Notes under the pieces: model-generated
Told to the model about the DNA's origin: nothing
Databases searched by the model: none
Seen by the model: the letters and a program-made list of their open reading frames with translations, nothing else
Part shown: piece after piece, positions 28,695-39,917 of the stretch
How the letters are laid out: every line of letters begins with the position of its first letter
Numbering within the stretch: position 1 is the stretch's first letter
Assembly: GCF_020360975.1 (NCBI RefSeq)
Contig: NW_025408674.1
Coordinates: forward strand, 434,001 to 498,000
DNA: 64,000 nucleotides
DNA from: Hirsutella rhossiliensis
Taxonomy: Eukaryota; Ascomycota; Sordariomycetes; Hypocreales; Ophiocordycipitaceae
Reading direction: 5' to 3'
Translations under genes and position numbers: made by a program

Positions 28695-29448
28695 GTTGTC
28701 ATATTTTGCTCAAAAAATAGAGCACATAGTAGAGTGAAATTTGGAAATAATGGAGGCGGGAAATGAAGCCTGTGATTGATGGCGAGTGGATGAGAACAGA
28801 GCTGGCGAGGCAAAGCTTCCTGACTTGGAGAGAACCACGGTTGTATTGCAGTGCGCGCGTCACGGTCGTCAGGGCTGGCTGGATGATTGGAGGTAACCAA
28901 AACTCCAACCATTACGCCCAGTTCTTGTCCCAAATGCAACGCATGTCTCATTGAGGTACTACTTACTCCCGTTGTGCCGATATGGGCATCGCGGTTCCCG
29001 TCGCACCCATCCTTCCCTGTCAATTTCGCCTTCCCAGCCTCTTTGCACGTCTCTTTTCATTCAGCCGTGCAGGATACAGTATATCTCGCTGATGCTACAG
29101 GCTAGAGCAACAAGGCAATATGAGGTGCATCAAGTGGCCAGAATCCGGCCTCATCGTCGTCTTGCACCTCTCCACGCCCTCCATTGCAAACTTTCCCCTA
29201 CACCCCTTCTCCCCGGCGTTAAATATCCCAGCCAACGACACCACGGAGCGGGTAGCTACGCCGGCTCTAGCCAGTCGAGACCGCCCCTCAGACCGCCCTC
29301 TGGTCATACCGGCTTCCCGGGCACGATCCTGGGGCCGACCTTCCTTCCTACGAATCCTCTCCGAGATGCGACCGACCATGCCTTGCAGATTGGAGACGCA
29401 ATGTGACCATCACGTCGTGCAACCACCTGTTCACCAACTTGACCCGCT
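28695..29448. other. No gene recognised
   Basis: Overlapping open frames on both strands (for example 29120-29566 plus) have no domain, biased composition and no splice support. Confidence 0.4.
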
Positions 29449-29975
29449 CCTTGAAGCTGTTAATCCCGACGTGAGCATCCTGCCCTTGCCACGCAGGCAG
29501 CCTCCCTGCAAGCCTCGCCACTTTCCGTTACTTCAATATGTATTGCCCTGCTTCGGACTAAGCTGAGGGAGTAGAGATCAGGGGGTGAACCTGCCTCAGG
29601 TCCACCCCCTGACCCTCACTACGGGGGATCCTGTGGGCTAGTCTGGCCTAAGACCACCTAATCACTTTGGAAGTCTGTCCCTACTCTTGCTTGGTAGTTG
29701 GCTTGCTGATGACGTTAGAGAGGGATGAGTCGGATGACCGGCGCATAGATGCAGAATCTGACGGTGTTCCAGCCAAGGATGAGCATTATCTGATGGAAGG
29801 GTGGCCAAAGAGTAAGGCCAATTGCTAGGCATTCTCTCTTAGGGGCGGCTTGCAGGCATCAGCCAAGCACTAGTAGATCACAGTTCCGACAGAGGAGGAA
29901 GGCGCATGAGTAAACCGGGCAGATAGATGCCACTAGACGGCTAGAGTCGCATTGCTGTGACTCACGAGATGATTT
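29449..29975 (+). repeat. Degenerate dispersed repeat, copy 1
   Basis: Aligns by eye, at roughly 60 %, with 39114-39147 joined to 51214-51660: blocks CCGACGTG, CTGCAAGCxTCGCCAC, GTGGGCTAGTCTG/GCGGACTAGTCTG, GATGCAGAA, GAGGAAGGCGCATGA and GATGATTxGCTGG. It also holds a 35-bp hairpin (CAGGGGGTGAAC..GTCCACCCCCTG) at 29578-29612. It may derive from a gene or an old TE; the other copy keeps a possible reading frame. Confidence 0.5.
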
Positions 29976-30458
29976 GCTGGAGCTCACATCAGGGGCTACA
30001 ATGAAGCTCGACAGGAATCAGGAAGTCTGTTCTACTCTTATATGACGGTGTTGGTGAAATGTTGTGTCAATACACATCGGAAAAGGGGTCACCACAGCTA
30101 GATTCAAGATGCATGTTCTATCTCTAAAGGGCAGTCTGAAGGGGCTATTTATACAGGAGGCCTTAGGGAGTTCTGGAGACCTCCTGAGTATGGGGCTCTA
30201 CCGTGCATACTTGGCTGTGCCCACGCATAAAGGGGTAGCTTTCCTTACTCAGGAAGTCCTGATGCGTTACTGCTACAGAGGCCAGGAATCCCTTTTCCAG
30301 GTCCTCCCTAACGGGGCTGCCCTGGTCCACAGACAGAAGGATATCAAAAAGCTTTAGTGAATCGGTAAGGGCATGGCCAACAGTGCCAATCTTCAATATA
30401 TATTTAAAACAACCAATGGAATCGGCGATACGCCCCTGCAGGCCCTCGTCAACGCGTG
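29976..30458. other. No gene recognised; bZIP 3' flank
   Basis: Two short opposing open frames (30064-30357 plus, 30163-30396 minus) lack recognisable features. Confidence 0.35.
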
Positions 30459-31297
30459 TCAGCAGGTGCTCCCTAGGGAATCATAATGCGGTACCACTGC
30501 GTTTGGATAAGTCGGCACAGAATAATGCAAGTGCATTACCGTACGGCCGCCAGTAGACGTAGGCTGTGTTGTTACCATGGCTTGGCCGGGACTGTCGTGC
30601 ATCGACGGGGACGGTTGCCCGCCATAGACGCAGCCTTGTCGCGTGGTGCTCGCGCGACTCAATGGGGTTGTCGGTGGATACGGAGAATGAACAGCCGATT
30701 CCATGACTGCAGTAGCCATGCCCATGTGATGTTGATAGCCGTACGAGGACGTCACGAGCTGCGACGGCTCCCAGACGGACGAACTTGTCGTCGACCCTCG
30801 GTGGTGGAGGGTTCCGAATCGACTGTCCCGACAAATATAGGAGAAGTCTTCATCTAGACTGGCCAGTTGTCGCGGCATCAGGAGCCGTTGTAGCGACTGG
30901 ACAGCGGCACTAGGGTCTTCGGCGTGAAAGGGTTGGCCTTGGTTGGAATCAAGTGGCAAGGTGCCCGACTGCAAGAAACGGGTTATTTGGTCGTCGCTAA
31001 TGCCATGCCTGTTGAGGAGCTCCTGGAGCTGCTTGTTCTCCTCGGCTACTCTTCTCGCGGCCATCTGGACCTCGGTAGAGGCCTCGATGCCCTGAGTCTC
31101 GTATTCTCTGAGTCGCCGTTTGAGGTCCTGGACATATTCTCTCCGTCGGGCGCGCGATCTCCTCTGGTTGTCTCGAATTCGGGCTAATTTGTTCTCGCGC
31201 TAGAGCAGAGAAAGAGAAAGGGACTCTGCTGTTAGTTAAGGCCGTTCCAGTCTACGGTATCACCTGGGTTGATGTCACTTACCGCGAGGGTTGACAT
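30459..31297 (-). CDS. bZIP transcription factor, two exons, intact
   Basis: Nuclear DNA-binding regulator. A tiny first exon (31297-31283) encodes M-S-T-L-A. A GTAAGT..TCTAG intron of 83 nt (31282-31200) follows, and exon 2 runs to a TGA at 30459, giving 251 residues. Residues 6-25 hold the basic region RIRDNQRRSRARRREY with the N-x7-R spacing of bZIP proteins, followed by Leu/hydrophobic heptads (DLKRRL, VAEENKQLQELL) to about residue 65. The rest is Ser/Pro/Thr/Gln-rich, as in activation regions. The basic region resembles the AP-1-like class of filamentous fungi. The downstream target is unknown. No frame damage is seen. Confidence 0.8.
31200..31282 (-). other. bZIP gene intron
   Basis: 5' site GCG|GTAAGT, pyrimidine-rich tract and 3' site CTGCTCTAG|CGCGAG. 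A CTTAACTAAC-like branch site precedes it. Confidence 0.8.
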
Positions 31298-31576
31298 TTG
31301 GCTTGCAAGCTTGTTTGGGGCCGCCCTCCTTGACTAATGAACGGGAAAGGATTGTAAAAATAAGCGTCTCCAAGTAGAATATCTGTGAGCGTGTAAGAGA
31401 ACGAGAAATGCGAAATTAACAAGTCATAGAGAGTTGGGGGGAAGAGCTGGAAGAATTGCTCCAGCGGCTCCGATCACTCGAGACGCATGCAAACCATGGC
31501 GCAGCCCTTGCAGCCTTCACGGATATTTGGACAGGTGACGGTTGGATATGCATTTCGGCGTCTCAAATAACTACAC
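31298..31576. other. Upstream region of bZIP gene
   Basis: No coding sequence seen; presumably promoter and 5' leader, ending at the Copia-3 LTR. That insertion lies about 280 bp from the bZIP start codon. Confidence 0.35.
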
Positions 31577-31776
31577 TGTGGACAGGCTCTTCACTGCAGT
31601 GAGGTTATTCGAACTGGTTCAATTGGTTATATCTTGTGTAACTAGGGAAACGTGTCCCATACAAACTGTGTGCAAAGACCTTCCTCCCTGTGTCTCACCT
31701 CTTACTCGCACGTGACTAGCGCGGTCGATTAGTTATACGTGCGCGATCGGTGCCTAGTGCACAGGTGGATCCAACA
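31577..31776 (-). repeat. Copia-3 3' LTR
   Basis: 200 bp, identical to 37477-37676. It is left of the coding region because the element is on the minus strand. The 340 bp between it and the end of pol (31777-32117) is 3' untranslated. Confidence 0.95.
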
Positions 31777-32117
31777 CTGGAACCTCTTTCTAAATCGATG
31801 ATCGCGCACTAATCAATCCACCAAAAACACACCAAACACAGCGAATTAAGATGAGATAGGAAAAACACGAACAAGAACACCAACAAACTCCTACCACGAT
31901 GCATCACTATGTTGGATAGTGTGCTCTGACTGTAGCTCTCCCTCCCCCACACTGGGTGTGTTCTGCCACACGCCATCATGGGCCGCATTTCGAGCGCCGG
32001 ATGCGCTAGCTGATTCCATCGGTCCCACGTTGGAATATGGACACGAGGATCTCCTCGTTAATGTGAATGGAATAAAAGAACGACGGTAAAGCAGAAGAAG
32101 GGAACGAAAAAAACCGA

Positions 32118-35100
32118 TTAAATCTCGTCGAGAATTGTTGTGTTATTGCGATGAACGAATCCTTCCACCCTCACGTTTAGCTGATTGTCGCTAATAAACT
32201 GCGTGAGGGCGCTGTTTGGTGATGCCTTCGTCATAGCATCGGCAGGGTTATCTGCGCCGTTGACCCAACGGATTTCCGCAATATCCCTTGATTCATATGC
32301 CTGCCTCAGCGCCATGATATCTATCATGAGTCGCTTCTCTGTTGTGGTGCCAAGTTTGACGAGGCACTCATAGAGGCTATATGAATCTGTGCAAATGACG
32401 AGCGGGATTTGCTTCAGATCAAGGCGTTGTGCGATCGTATTGACCGTTTGCTTGATCACAAATGCGAGATCGAAGCCCGATGTCAATCCATAGATCTCTG
32501 ATGCAAGAACGCTTCGAGTAACGCGCTTGCATTTAGTTGAGATCAATGAAGAATGTTTCCGCGGATGGAAAATGAATCGGTTGATTGCGCGGTCTCATTG
32601 GCGATGATAATCACAAAGCCGATTTGAGAGCTTAAATCCTTATTGTTGGCGAATGATCCATCGGTGAACACAAAGATCTTCGCGCTCTCGAGATCGATGG
32701 GTATGTAACATAGGCCACGGTCGGGATTGTTGATCTGCCATTCAATCCGCTTGTTCAAAGCCTTGAAGTCGGTATTAACGGGCTCTTGGGCGTGCCGCAA
32801 CGGAACAATCGTATGTTGCTTCGGGTTGGCAAATCGAAGCGATATATGCCCCGGCGCGTTGAGCAGCATAATCCTGATGCCTACTTGATGCCTGAAGATT
32901 GATCTCCTCGAGGTTTTGGGCTTGGCCCTTCTGCCTGACGATGACACAGCCATTTTGTATGGTCAGGCGGCTGCCGTTAAAGTCGCAGATGGAACCTTCT
33001 TGGAGAATCTCTTTTGGCTTGGCCTTAAAGCAGAGTTCTTTCTCCTCGATCTTGAGAAATGCATCTGTGCCAACAATGAATGTGTCATCCGTTTGCAAGG
33101 CCGCGATGCCAAACAGGTCCTTGTCGGCGATGTTGTTTGCCGTGATCAGAAGGCACGGGTCAAACGAAGAGGTTTCCATATTAAGCTTGCGGCAGTGATG
33201 GTCGTGATATGTGTTGAACCAGTGGGCTCCTGCCTCTGCGATGCCATATAGCGGCTTCACGATTCGCAGGATTGTTCCCTCTGGATATCTTCTTTTGAGT
33301 TCTTGAGGAAGGGCTGCAAGGATGACACGGGCCAGCTTGGTCTGGGATTGTGTGTATGCCATCGTGATGTCTCTGATCATGATGAACATATCCCGTGTGC
33401 AGAGAAACGGTGCTAAGGCCAAGGCCACGCGTTGTGCGGGCCGGCTGATGGTAGGGGCTTGTGTGAGGATCCCGTTTCCCATCATCATTGTATCCTTGCA
33501 CAACGAGGCGTGATTTCTCGTATGGCGTTGCAGTATTTCTTCCTTAACCTCTCTGACCATTCGTGATTTGAAGACACGATATCCACCATGTTTATTCGCA
33601 TCGAATTCTTCGGGTACAATGACCCCAGCGGCGAGGAGGTTCGTGAGCTCGAGTGTGTCGGAAGCTTCAAATGGGAAACCGGTGCTTGTGATCTTTCCTT
33701 CAGCTCGTAGCCGCTTGGCTAGGCCGAGATGTTCCATTTCTTTTCGAACAAGAAACGCATTAGCTTCATGATGAACGATAAATTGAACGGGTGAGCAAAC
33801 AATAGTGGATTCTGATGTGCCATTTTGTGCAGCATCCTTCCTAGGTCGGCCACGCCTGCGCGGCCTCTTTGGCTCAGGGTATTCGAAAGGTTTGGGTTGG
33901 TCTTCTGTGGTAGGAAGAGGAAGAGGTTGTTGAGTTGTGGGTGGAAGGGGAAGAGGGTTTTGAAGAGGATGTTGTTGATCGGATTGTGTTGAGGGAAGGA
34001 GTGATTGTTGTGTTGATGGGTCTGTGCGGCTAGGGCTAGGGTCGGGTTGCAACTGAGGAAGGAGCGATTCCGGGTGACGATAGTACGGTTGGACGCATGT
34101 ACTGCGAAATTTCGCTGGTCCGTTGTCCAGGTCAACTGCGATTTCCGTATCCGTCACCTCGAGCACTTTATATGGGCCTTGCCATCCGTGCTTCTCGCGA
34201 AATACGCGAACTTCGCTTCCTAGCGCTAGGGATAGGGCAGGCGCAACGCTGTATCAGGCCCATTACGCGTATTTAACGCGGTCTGAACCTTCCTCTGGGC
34301 GTTGATCTTCCTCAGCTCTGACATCGTTCGCCACACCGCCTTAGCTCTTGCCATTGCGGAAGGTGTAGGCGGCGAATCCATCGTCATTCGAGGCAGAGCA
34401 CCGAAGACGAGGAGGGTTGGAACGAGGCCATCCGGACCGGCTGTGTCGTTGACAGCCTTGAAAGCCATTTGAAGGACTTGATCAGGGCTCACGGTATCCT
34501 TCAGCTCTGCCTTTAATATATCATATGCTCTTCGGACGGGCACATGATACTTCTCAACCTTCCCAACAGCCCAATGTGCTTCCACAGGCACCTGATGACA
34601 CGTTATTCCCATCAATTTCGCTTCTGCTTGGAACTCGGCAGCAGCGAAATTCGTGCCTGCGTCATGAGTGATCACATCGGGTGGTCCAAGGTATGTATCC
34701 ATCCAACATTGTTTCAACGCGAGCCACGTTTCCTTGGCCGTCATGTTGGATAGGAATCTCCCTGCCTGATAGGCAGTGGCTTGATCAACAACATGGAGGA
34801 CTGGTCTGCCACCCAATGTCATGACATCAACGATGACTTCGTAATTGAAGTCACAATCATCCTTCAAGCTGAACTTGAACCTTCGTGGCGGGTCGGATTT
34901 CATCTGACAGTAGTGGCAGAACTTCTTGATCATTTCCAGAGCTTCGATTTCCACATCATGGCCAGCCGAATTCAGCAGCTTGTGCAGCCGATACACGGAT
35001 GGATGACCAAAACGCGTGTGGAGGCGCCGCAATTCAGCCTCCGTGAGATATGCCACTGATGCCTCTTGTTTCCGCAAGAAGAACCACGCGTGACCCCATC

Positions 35101-37209
35101 TTCGAATCACTGGAACGCTCACACCATTGCCAACGAGCTCGTTCGTGACGTTATTTAAATATACGCCGAGCCGATCCATATCAGCTAGGCATAGGAGGAA
35201 TGGCGTTGGCACGTTGACTATATGAAAATCAACCTCTCCCACTGGTGTGTTCAAGGTGATCACGCCAAGTGGTGTTTCCAATCTTCCTGCACCAAATCTA
35301 ACTGGTTCGGGCTTGCGATCATCACGGAATTGGACTGGGGCATCTCTCGTTGGAGAGCACGCAGTTGTTCGATTCCTCCGTCGATATGCATGCCGCACCT
35401 GTGTCCGGCATGATTCCTTGGAACGAGTCTTGAGAGTAACGATCTAGTATGAATTGTGTGGGTTCGTCACTGTTGAATAACTTGATGCCTACTGGAGAGA
35501 TCCGATGATGGAAAGCTTCGTTGGACAGAAGGTCGCAGCAGCGTAGAACGATTCATAAGGGTCAGAGGAGTCAGAATCATCGGATTCCTCGGTTCTCGAG
35601 TCATCCTGATCCTGTGATTCCCCTTCATAGTCAGCCAAGAACATAGCATACGAACGAGATTGACCGTGGAAGCCTCTCTCTCGTAGATACTTCTCTTTGG
35701 CTGCTTTTCTCTCGTTTTCAGGATGTCTCGTTGAGAAACAACCTTCCTTGCCGCAAACGTAGCATTTCTTCTTCCAATTTGGCTGACGCCTTTGTGATTG
35801 ACCTCTTGTTCCGCCGGAATTTCGCTGAAATTTGCGATCCACGAAGTGCTGATCATGTCCTCTATCCAGGTCTTGGGGATATTGGCCACTGGGTTGTTCA
35901 GATCGTTCATCTTGCATGGCAGATAGCGATGATCGAAGCTGTGATGCCAATCCCTCAAATGTAGGTGCGGGAGAGTATATCGCGAGTCGGAATTCAGGCA
36001 CACCACGGCACGCCCTGAGCGTTGCATCGATCAGGCCACCTTCGCCGCCAGACTTATCCCCGAGTGCTCTCCTACAGAGCCGCAATTTCGTAAGAAGGGC
36101 CTGGAGGACCTCGTCAGATGACTTACCGGGCATCTCAGCCCGAAGTCGGCTGAAGGTGAGGGTGCTCCAGTGGGTATGATACATCTTCTGGTTGATTTCG
36201 GTGTCAAAGTGCTCTTTCATCTTCTGATACATCTCAGCGAAGGTTAAATCAGTGCTGATTTCGTGTAGAAAGAAGGACTGAGCTTCCTTGGCCAGAATCG
36301 AAGGAAAACACCATGGAATTTAGACGGAGGAATGTTTGCTTGACGGCACACGCTCATGAATTTCCGGATCTTGTCATCGAAGATATCGTATGGTTCGCCG
36401 GTATAGGCTAGTTTCTTGTCCCATATCTTAATGAATCTAATCGTGAGATCGGCCTCAACTTCCTCGTTCTCGAATCGAACAGGTGGAATGCTCGTGTATG
36501 CATCTCGGAAGTTGGTAGTCCGTACGGGGAGCGTCTGCTGATACCGAGGGGATTCGCGCCATTGATGCTGAGGCTCTTGCTGAGCGGGTTGATGGGTCTC
36601 AATGATCTGAGGATTCCGGTTCCGCCGGTCGGGTAATAGTTGGCTGCTGGATTACTACCGGTGCCGGTGACGATATAGCCGCTTTAACAGTTCCTTGGAG
36701 CAGCTTCTGTTTCACCTTATATGCCACGGTGTTTTCAGCAACCTCTTGACCAAGCAACTCGTTCTCATCCCATTCAGGAAGTTCGTTACTTGTTAGAAGG
36801 CCACATAAAGCTCGAGAGATGCTAGAGTTGGCCTTGCCCATATAGATCCCCCTAATTCTGAGAAGCGTCCGGAGTCTTGATCTAAGGCGTGGGTTGATTA
36901 GTTCGAAGTCATCATAGCTCCATCCCGTGAAGTCGTTATACAGATCCCCAAGCAGGGCAATTCCGTGGTTACGTTTATCCACCGTGTATGTTGCCACACA
37001 GCCTAAGAAGAAGCTGTTGCGGTGGACAAGGGAGGAGCTCTGGGTGATAGGTTCGTTGAGGAAATCCGCGTCGAAATGCCTGATCGGGAGTGAAGGAGCT
37101 CCACGATCGTCAGGTTCCGTTCAACGAGTTGCCTGTCTTCGAGAGACACGTTGGCCGGGGTATCCTGGGCTGTTGCCGGGGCTAGTGCGGCAGATGAATT
37201 GTCAGACAT
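32118..37209 (-). pseudogene. Copia-3 gag-pol with frame breaks; RT motif QTDD
   Basis: Gag starts at 37209 (MSDNSSAALAPATAQ). The zinc knuckle CYVCGKEGCFSTRH is at about 35750. Protease GIMPDTGAACIST is at about 35420. Gag-pre-integrase RRLHTRFGHPSVYRLHKLL with FCHYCQ is at about 34950. Integrase ITHDAGTNFAAAEFQ and VEAHWAVGKVEKYHVPVRRA lies within 34226-34760. A Pro/Gln linker has an AT-hook-like RPRRRGRPRK. RT has MIRDITMAYTQSQTK, IVKPLYGIAEAGAHWF and LQTDDTFIVG at 33084-33098, where Y/F of the usual xxDD is Gln. RNase H (FVFTDGSFANNKDLSSQIGF, then TDSYSLYECL) ends at 32118. About six frame breaks. Confidence 0.85.
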
Positions 37210-37476
37210 ATTGACAGGCTGTGTGCTGAGAAACAGGGCACAGGGTGTCAATGAGGTTATCAATGTGCGATAGGGCACGCCTAAGGGTCGCTGATGACAG
37301 CAAAGCTTAGGCACGGTTGGATAACTAGAGTGGGCTCTGATGCAGAGTCTTCGTAGCAATCCGCGCGTTGTAGCAACTATCCTACCGTCAGGAGCTCGCT
37401 TTGCAGAGCGTGACGATAGGTTAGCTCTCTTCCGTCTTGCTGTTCTGTGTCACCTTTGCCGGGCGACACTGATCAG

Positions 37477-37676
37477 TGTGGACAGGCTCTTCACTGCAGT
37501 GAGGTTATTCGAACTGGTTCAATTGGTTATATCTTGTGTAACTAGGGAAACGTGTCCCATACAAACTGTGTGCAAAGACCTTCCTCCCTGTGTCTCACCT
37601 CTTACTCGCACGTGACTAGCGCGGTCGATTAGTTATACGTGCGCGATCGGTGCCTAGTGCACAGGTGGATCCAACA
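37477..37676 (-). repeat. Copia-3 5' LTR
   Basis: Identical to the other LTR. Downstream on the minus strand the leader begins CTGATCAGTGTCGCCC, which does not resemble the half-tRNA-iMet primer site of Copia-1 and Copia-2. Confidence 0.95.
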
Positions 37677-38038
37677 TACACGTCCTCATGCGCACGTCCT
37701 CATGCGCCTCGCTGACTGTCCACCCCAGCCGATCGAGGGGCAGCGACTTACGAAGTACAATGGAGAGTGTGACATTGTCTGGCGCGGAATGCTTAGTAGT
37801 TCAGGATTCCTCGCGAATTCCGCAAAAAGAGGTCATAGACAGGCGACCTCCAACTTTAATTTCAATGATCTATTTTGTAGTGTTCTCTACTGCGACGGCG
37901 TACAGCAATGTAGCTACGGCGCAACGCAAGGTAGCAGTAGCCAGTGTTAGAAGACGAGTTTATATTATTACATGCTCGTTCTCGCCGTGGCATCTTCGTC
38001 CATTTCTCTCAAGCTTTCACTCGCATATCTCTTTAGTT
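37677..38038. other. Intergenic, no gene seen
   Basis: Between the TSD and the 3' end of the next gene. The minus strand contains an open frame (RRLFQAVEKTAKGMDL to ATARTSM-stop near 37970) that may be the true C-terminus of that gene if a T5 run near 38078 is one base too long. Confidence 0.35.
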
Positions 38039-38748
38039 TTATAAGGTCCATTCCCTTAGCTGTCTTCTCAACAGCTTGAAAAAGCCGTCGCTGCTCCGGT
38101 TAGTTCCCAATCCGGGTTGCTTCTGGGACAACTTACAAATGCGTTCTCCGTCCTCGCGATCAAAACAGCCGTCTTCGTAGAGGACATTCCGACGAGAAAT
38201 CTCCATGTTCTCGGCCACAGGGTATGGAGGGTCTCCCCCGAGTGTGTTTGGGGATCCAAGCTGTCCCTGAAACTGTGCAATCGCCTGGAGATCCCGAGGT
38301 GATAGTGTTGATGAGCACTCCTGCGCAAATACGCGTGCTCTCTCCGAATTCTCTTCAATCTCTTTGAAAAGTTGCCGCATAATACCAAAGATAATTGTTT
38401 GGAAGGTGACGGTAGGGACCTCCGTATGCGTGCTGGGTAAGCGACTGGATGTCTGACGGAGGCCCTCGGATTGAGATTTCATGGCCTCTTCGATTTGTGC
38501 CATCTGGGGCTTGTGCTGAGTCGCATTGTTCGACTCGCCCGCGGCGTTGCCTGATTCCCCTATACCATTCACGTCAGTAAATGTTCGCTGCCGCCATGAC
38601 ATATCACGAAGCCGTTCTTACTATCGTCCTGGCGCTCGGGCTTTGGAGCGGCTGTCGTGGCTTCGGCGTGTAGGTTGGGTTTTTGCTGGGCGGGAGAGCC
38701 TTTCGCACTTGCGTAGGAGTCGAAAAGAGGACGCCGAGGTTGTGACAT
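38039..38748 (-). CDS. Unrecognised protein, spliced, 215 aa
   Basis: Start ATG at 38748 (MSQPRRPLFDSYASAKG). Intron 38621-38560 (GTAAGA..TACTGAC..GGTATAG, 62 nt) joins PERQDD to RESGNAAGE in phase. The frame closes at 38039. The protein is hydrophilic, with a Gln/Ser/Pro-rich start and a helical middle (MRQLFKEIEENSERARVFAQ) that could form a coiled coil. A further GTAAGT near 38140 could start a second intron leading to an alternative C-terminus. I do not recognise the family. The in-phase intron and composition support a real gene. Confidence 0.55.
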
Positions 38749-39060
38749 TGTCTCGTTTAGATTCGCTACCACGAGCTCGCATGTGCTCTTAGTAGCGCGT
38801 GTAAGCCGTAAGTGCCGCAAGATACTCACGACCTAGAAGTCAAGCGTTGAGTCAAGGAATGAATGGAAGACGTAGTTGGTAGCAGAGCTGGGAAACACGA
38901 CGTGAAAGCCGGACAGGTAATCATACAAACCAGCAGTCTATGGTGGCGTCTAGCAAGCGGAGCGTGTAAATATCGCCATGTCTCGTTTTCCCACCCTAAG
39001 GGGTGTCCTGACGGCTCTCTAGAGTCGCTCCATTGGAGCTGCGGCTAATTTTCATGCATT
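38749..39060. other. Upstream flank, no gene seen
   Basis: Presumably the promoter side of the 38.7-kb gene; nothing recognisable. Confidence 0.3.
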
Positions 39061-39099
39061 GTGAAGTATTGCTATCTCGTTAGATGCAAATGTAGGTAT

Positions 39100-39147
39100 C
39101 GCGAAGGTCGCCGTCATCTTCCCGAAGTTGATGCCGACGTGGGCAGC
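39100..39147 (+). repeat. Dispersed repeat copy 2, left part
   Basis: Continues at 51214 across the Gypsy-2 insertion. It corresponds to 29449-29480 of copy 1. Confidence 0.4.
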
Positions 39148-39177
39148 TGTAAGGCGCACACACAACTAAACAGAGAG

Positions 39178-39481
39178 TGATGCGTTTTTGCGTGTCCCTA
39201 CGCACACTGGAGCGTTGGGCACGGCACCAAGCATCAAGGACACCGGCTGCCGCACGCACAGCCATGTGAACAGGCAGCCGTGTGAACAGGCAGCCGTGTG
39301 AAACAGGCAGCCGTGTGAAACAGGCAGCCGTGTGAACAGGCATCGGTATGTGGCTGCCTTGTAAACCGGCCGGATCGCCTAGATAGTCCGACCTGGCTGC
39401 CTCCTACATAAGGATGAGGCAGTCATAGCTTAGTTGGAGAAACAACGATCCACTTCATCTCATCCATATGCAAATGCATCA
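39178..39481 (+). repeat. Gypsy-1 5' LTR with internal minisatellite
   Basis: 304 bp. At 39268-39340 a 16-17-bp unit (GTGTGAACAGGCAGCC, with AA/AAA variants) is repeated about five times. The next bases, ATTGGTAGCAATTCC, would be the primer-binding site. Confidence 0.9.
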
Positions 39482-39917
39482 GATTGGTAGCAATTCCTAC
39501 CCTTTGCTTTGATTAGCACCAGTGAGCCATTGTGTAAGCCTCACACCATAGCTCAAGTCTGCTTGGGCACCACACGTGGGCCGTTGACTCGGGCTCGCAC
39601 CAAAAACCACCAAAAACAACCATCGTGACTTACATAAGTCGCCCCCACGAGCTTACCCAAGCTCACCACCCCACGAGCTTATCCCAAAGCTCATCAATCC
39701 TTTGGCTTGCTAACCAGCTAACCTTGTGGTGCGACCGACACCCTTGACAGCTAGCAGCCAACATTTCTTCACCCTCGTGATAACGCTATAGGGTCAATAC
39801 CGTTGCATTAAGGTGTCTTTCGCTCGTGACGACTTTGGTGATAGGAAGTTTTGCGAAAGCCCGTGTAATCGTATATCACTATCGCAAGTGTCAGCTGGCA
39901 AGCAAACCGACCACACA

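Larger units (their letters stand above)
31577..37676 (-). mobile_element. Copia-3, QTDD-type LTR retrotransposon
   Basis: LTRs 31577-31776 and 37477-37676 are identical over 200 bp (TGTGGACAGG..TGGATCCAACA). TSD TACAC lies at 31572-31576 and 37677-37681. Gag-PR-INT-RT-RH lies on the minus strand. The element is 6.1 kb with relatively few frame faults, so insertion is recent. Confidence 0.95.

Noticed and set aside
28951..29566. Overlapping plus-strand open frames of about 150 codons
   Set aside because: Pro/Arg/Leu-biased, no domain, different frames equally open; treated as non-coding.
39268..39340. Regularly spaced short repeats, CRISPR-like at first sight
   Set aside because: Units are contiguous with no unique spacers and lie in a retrotransposon LTR of a eukaryote; it is a minisatellite.
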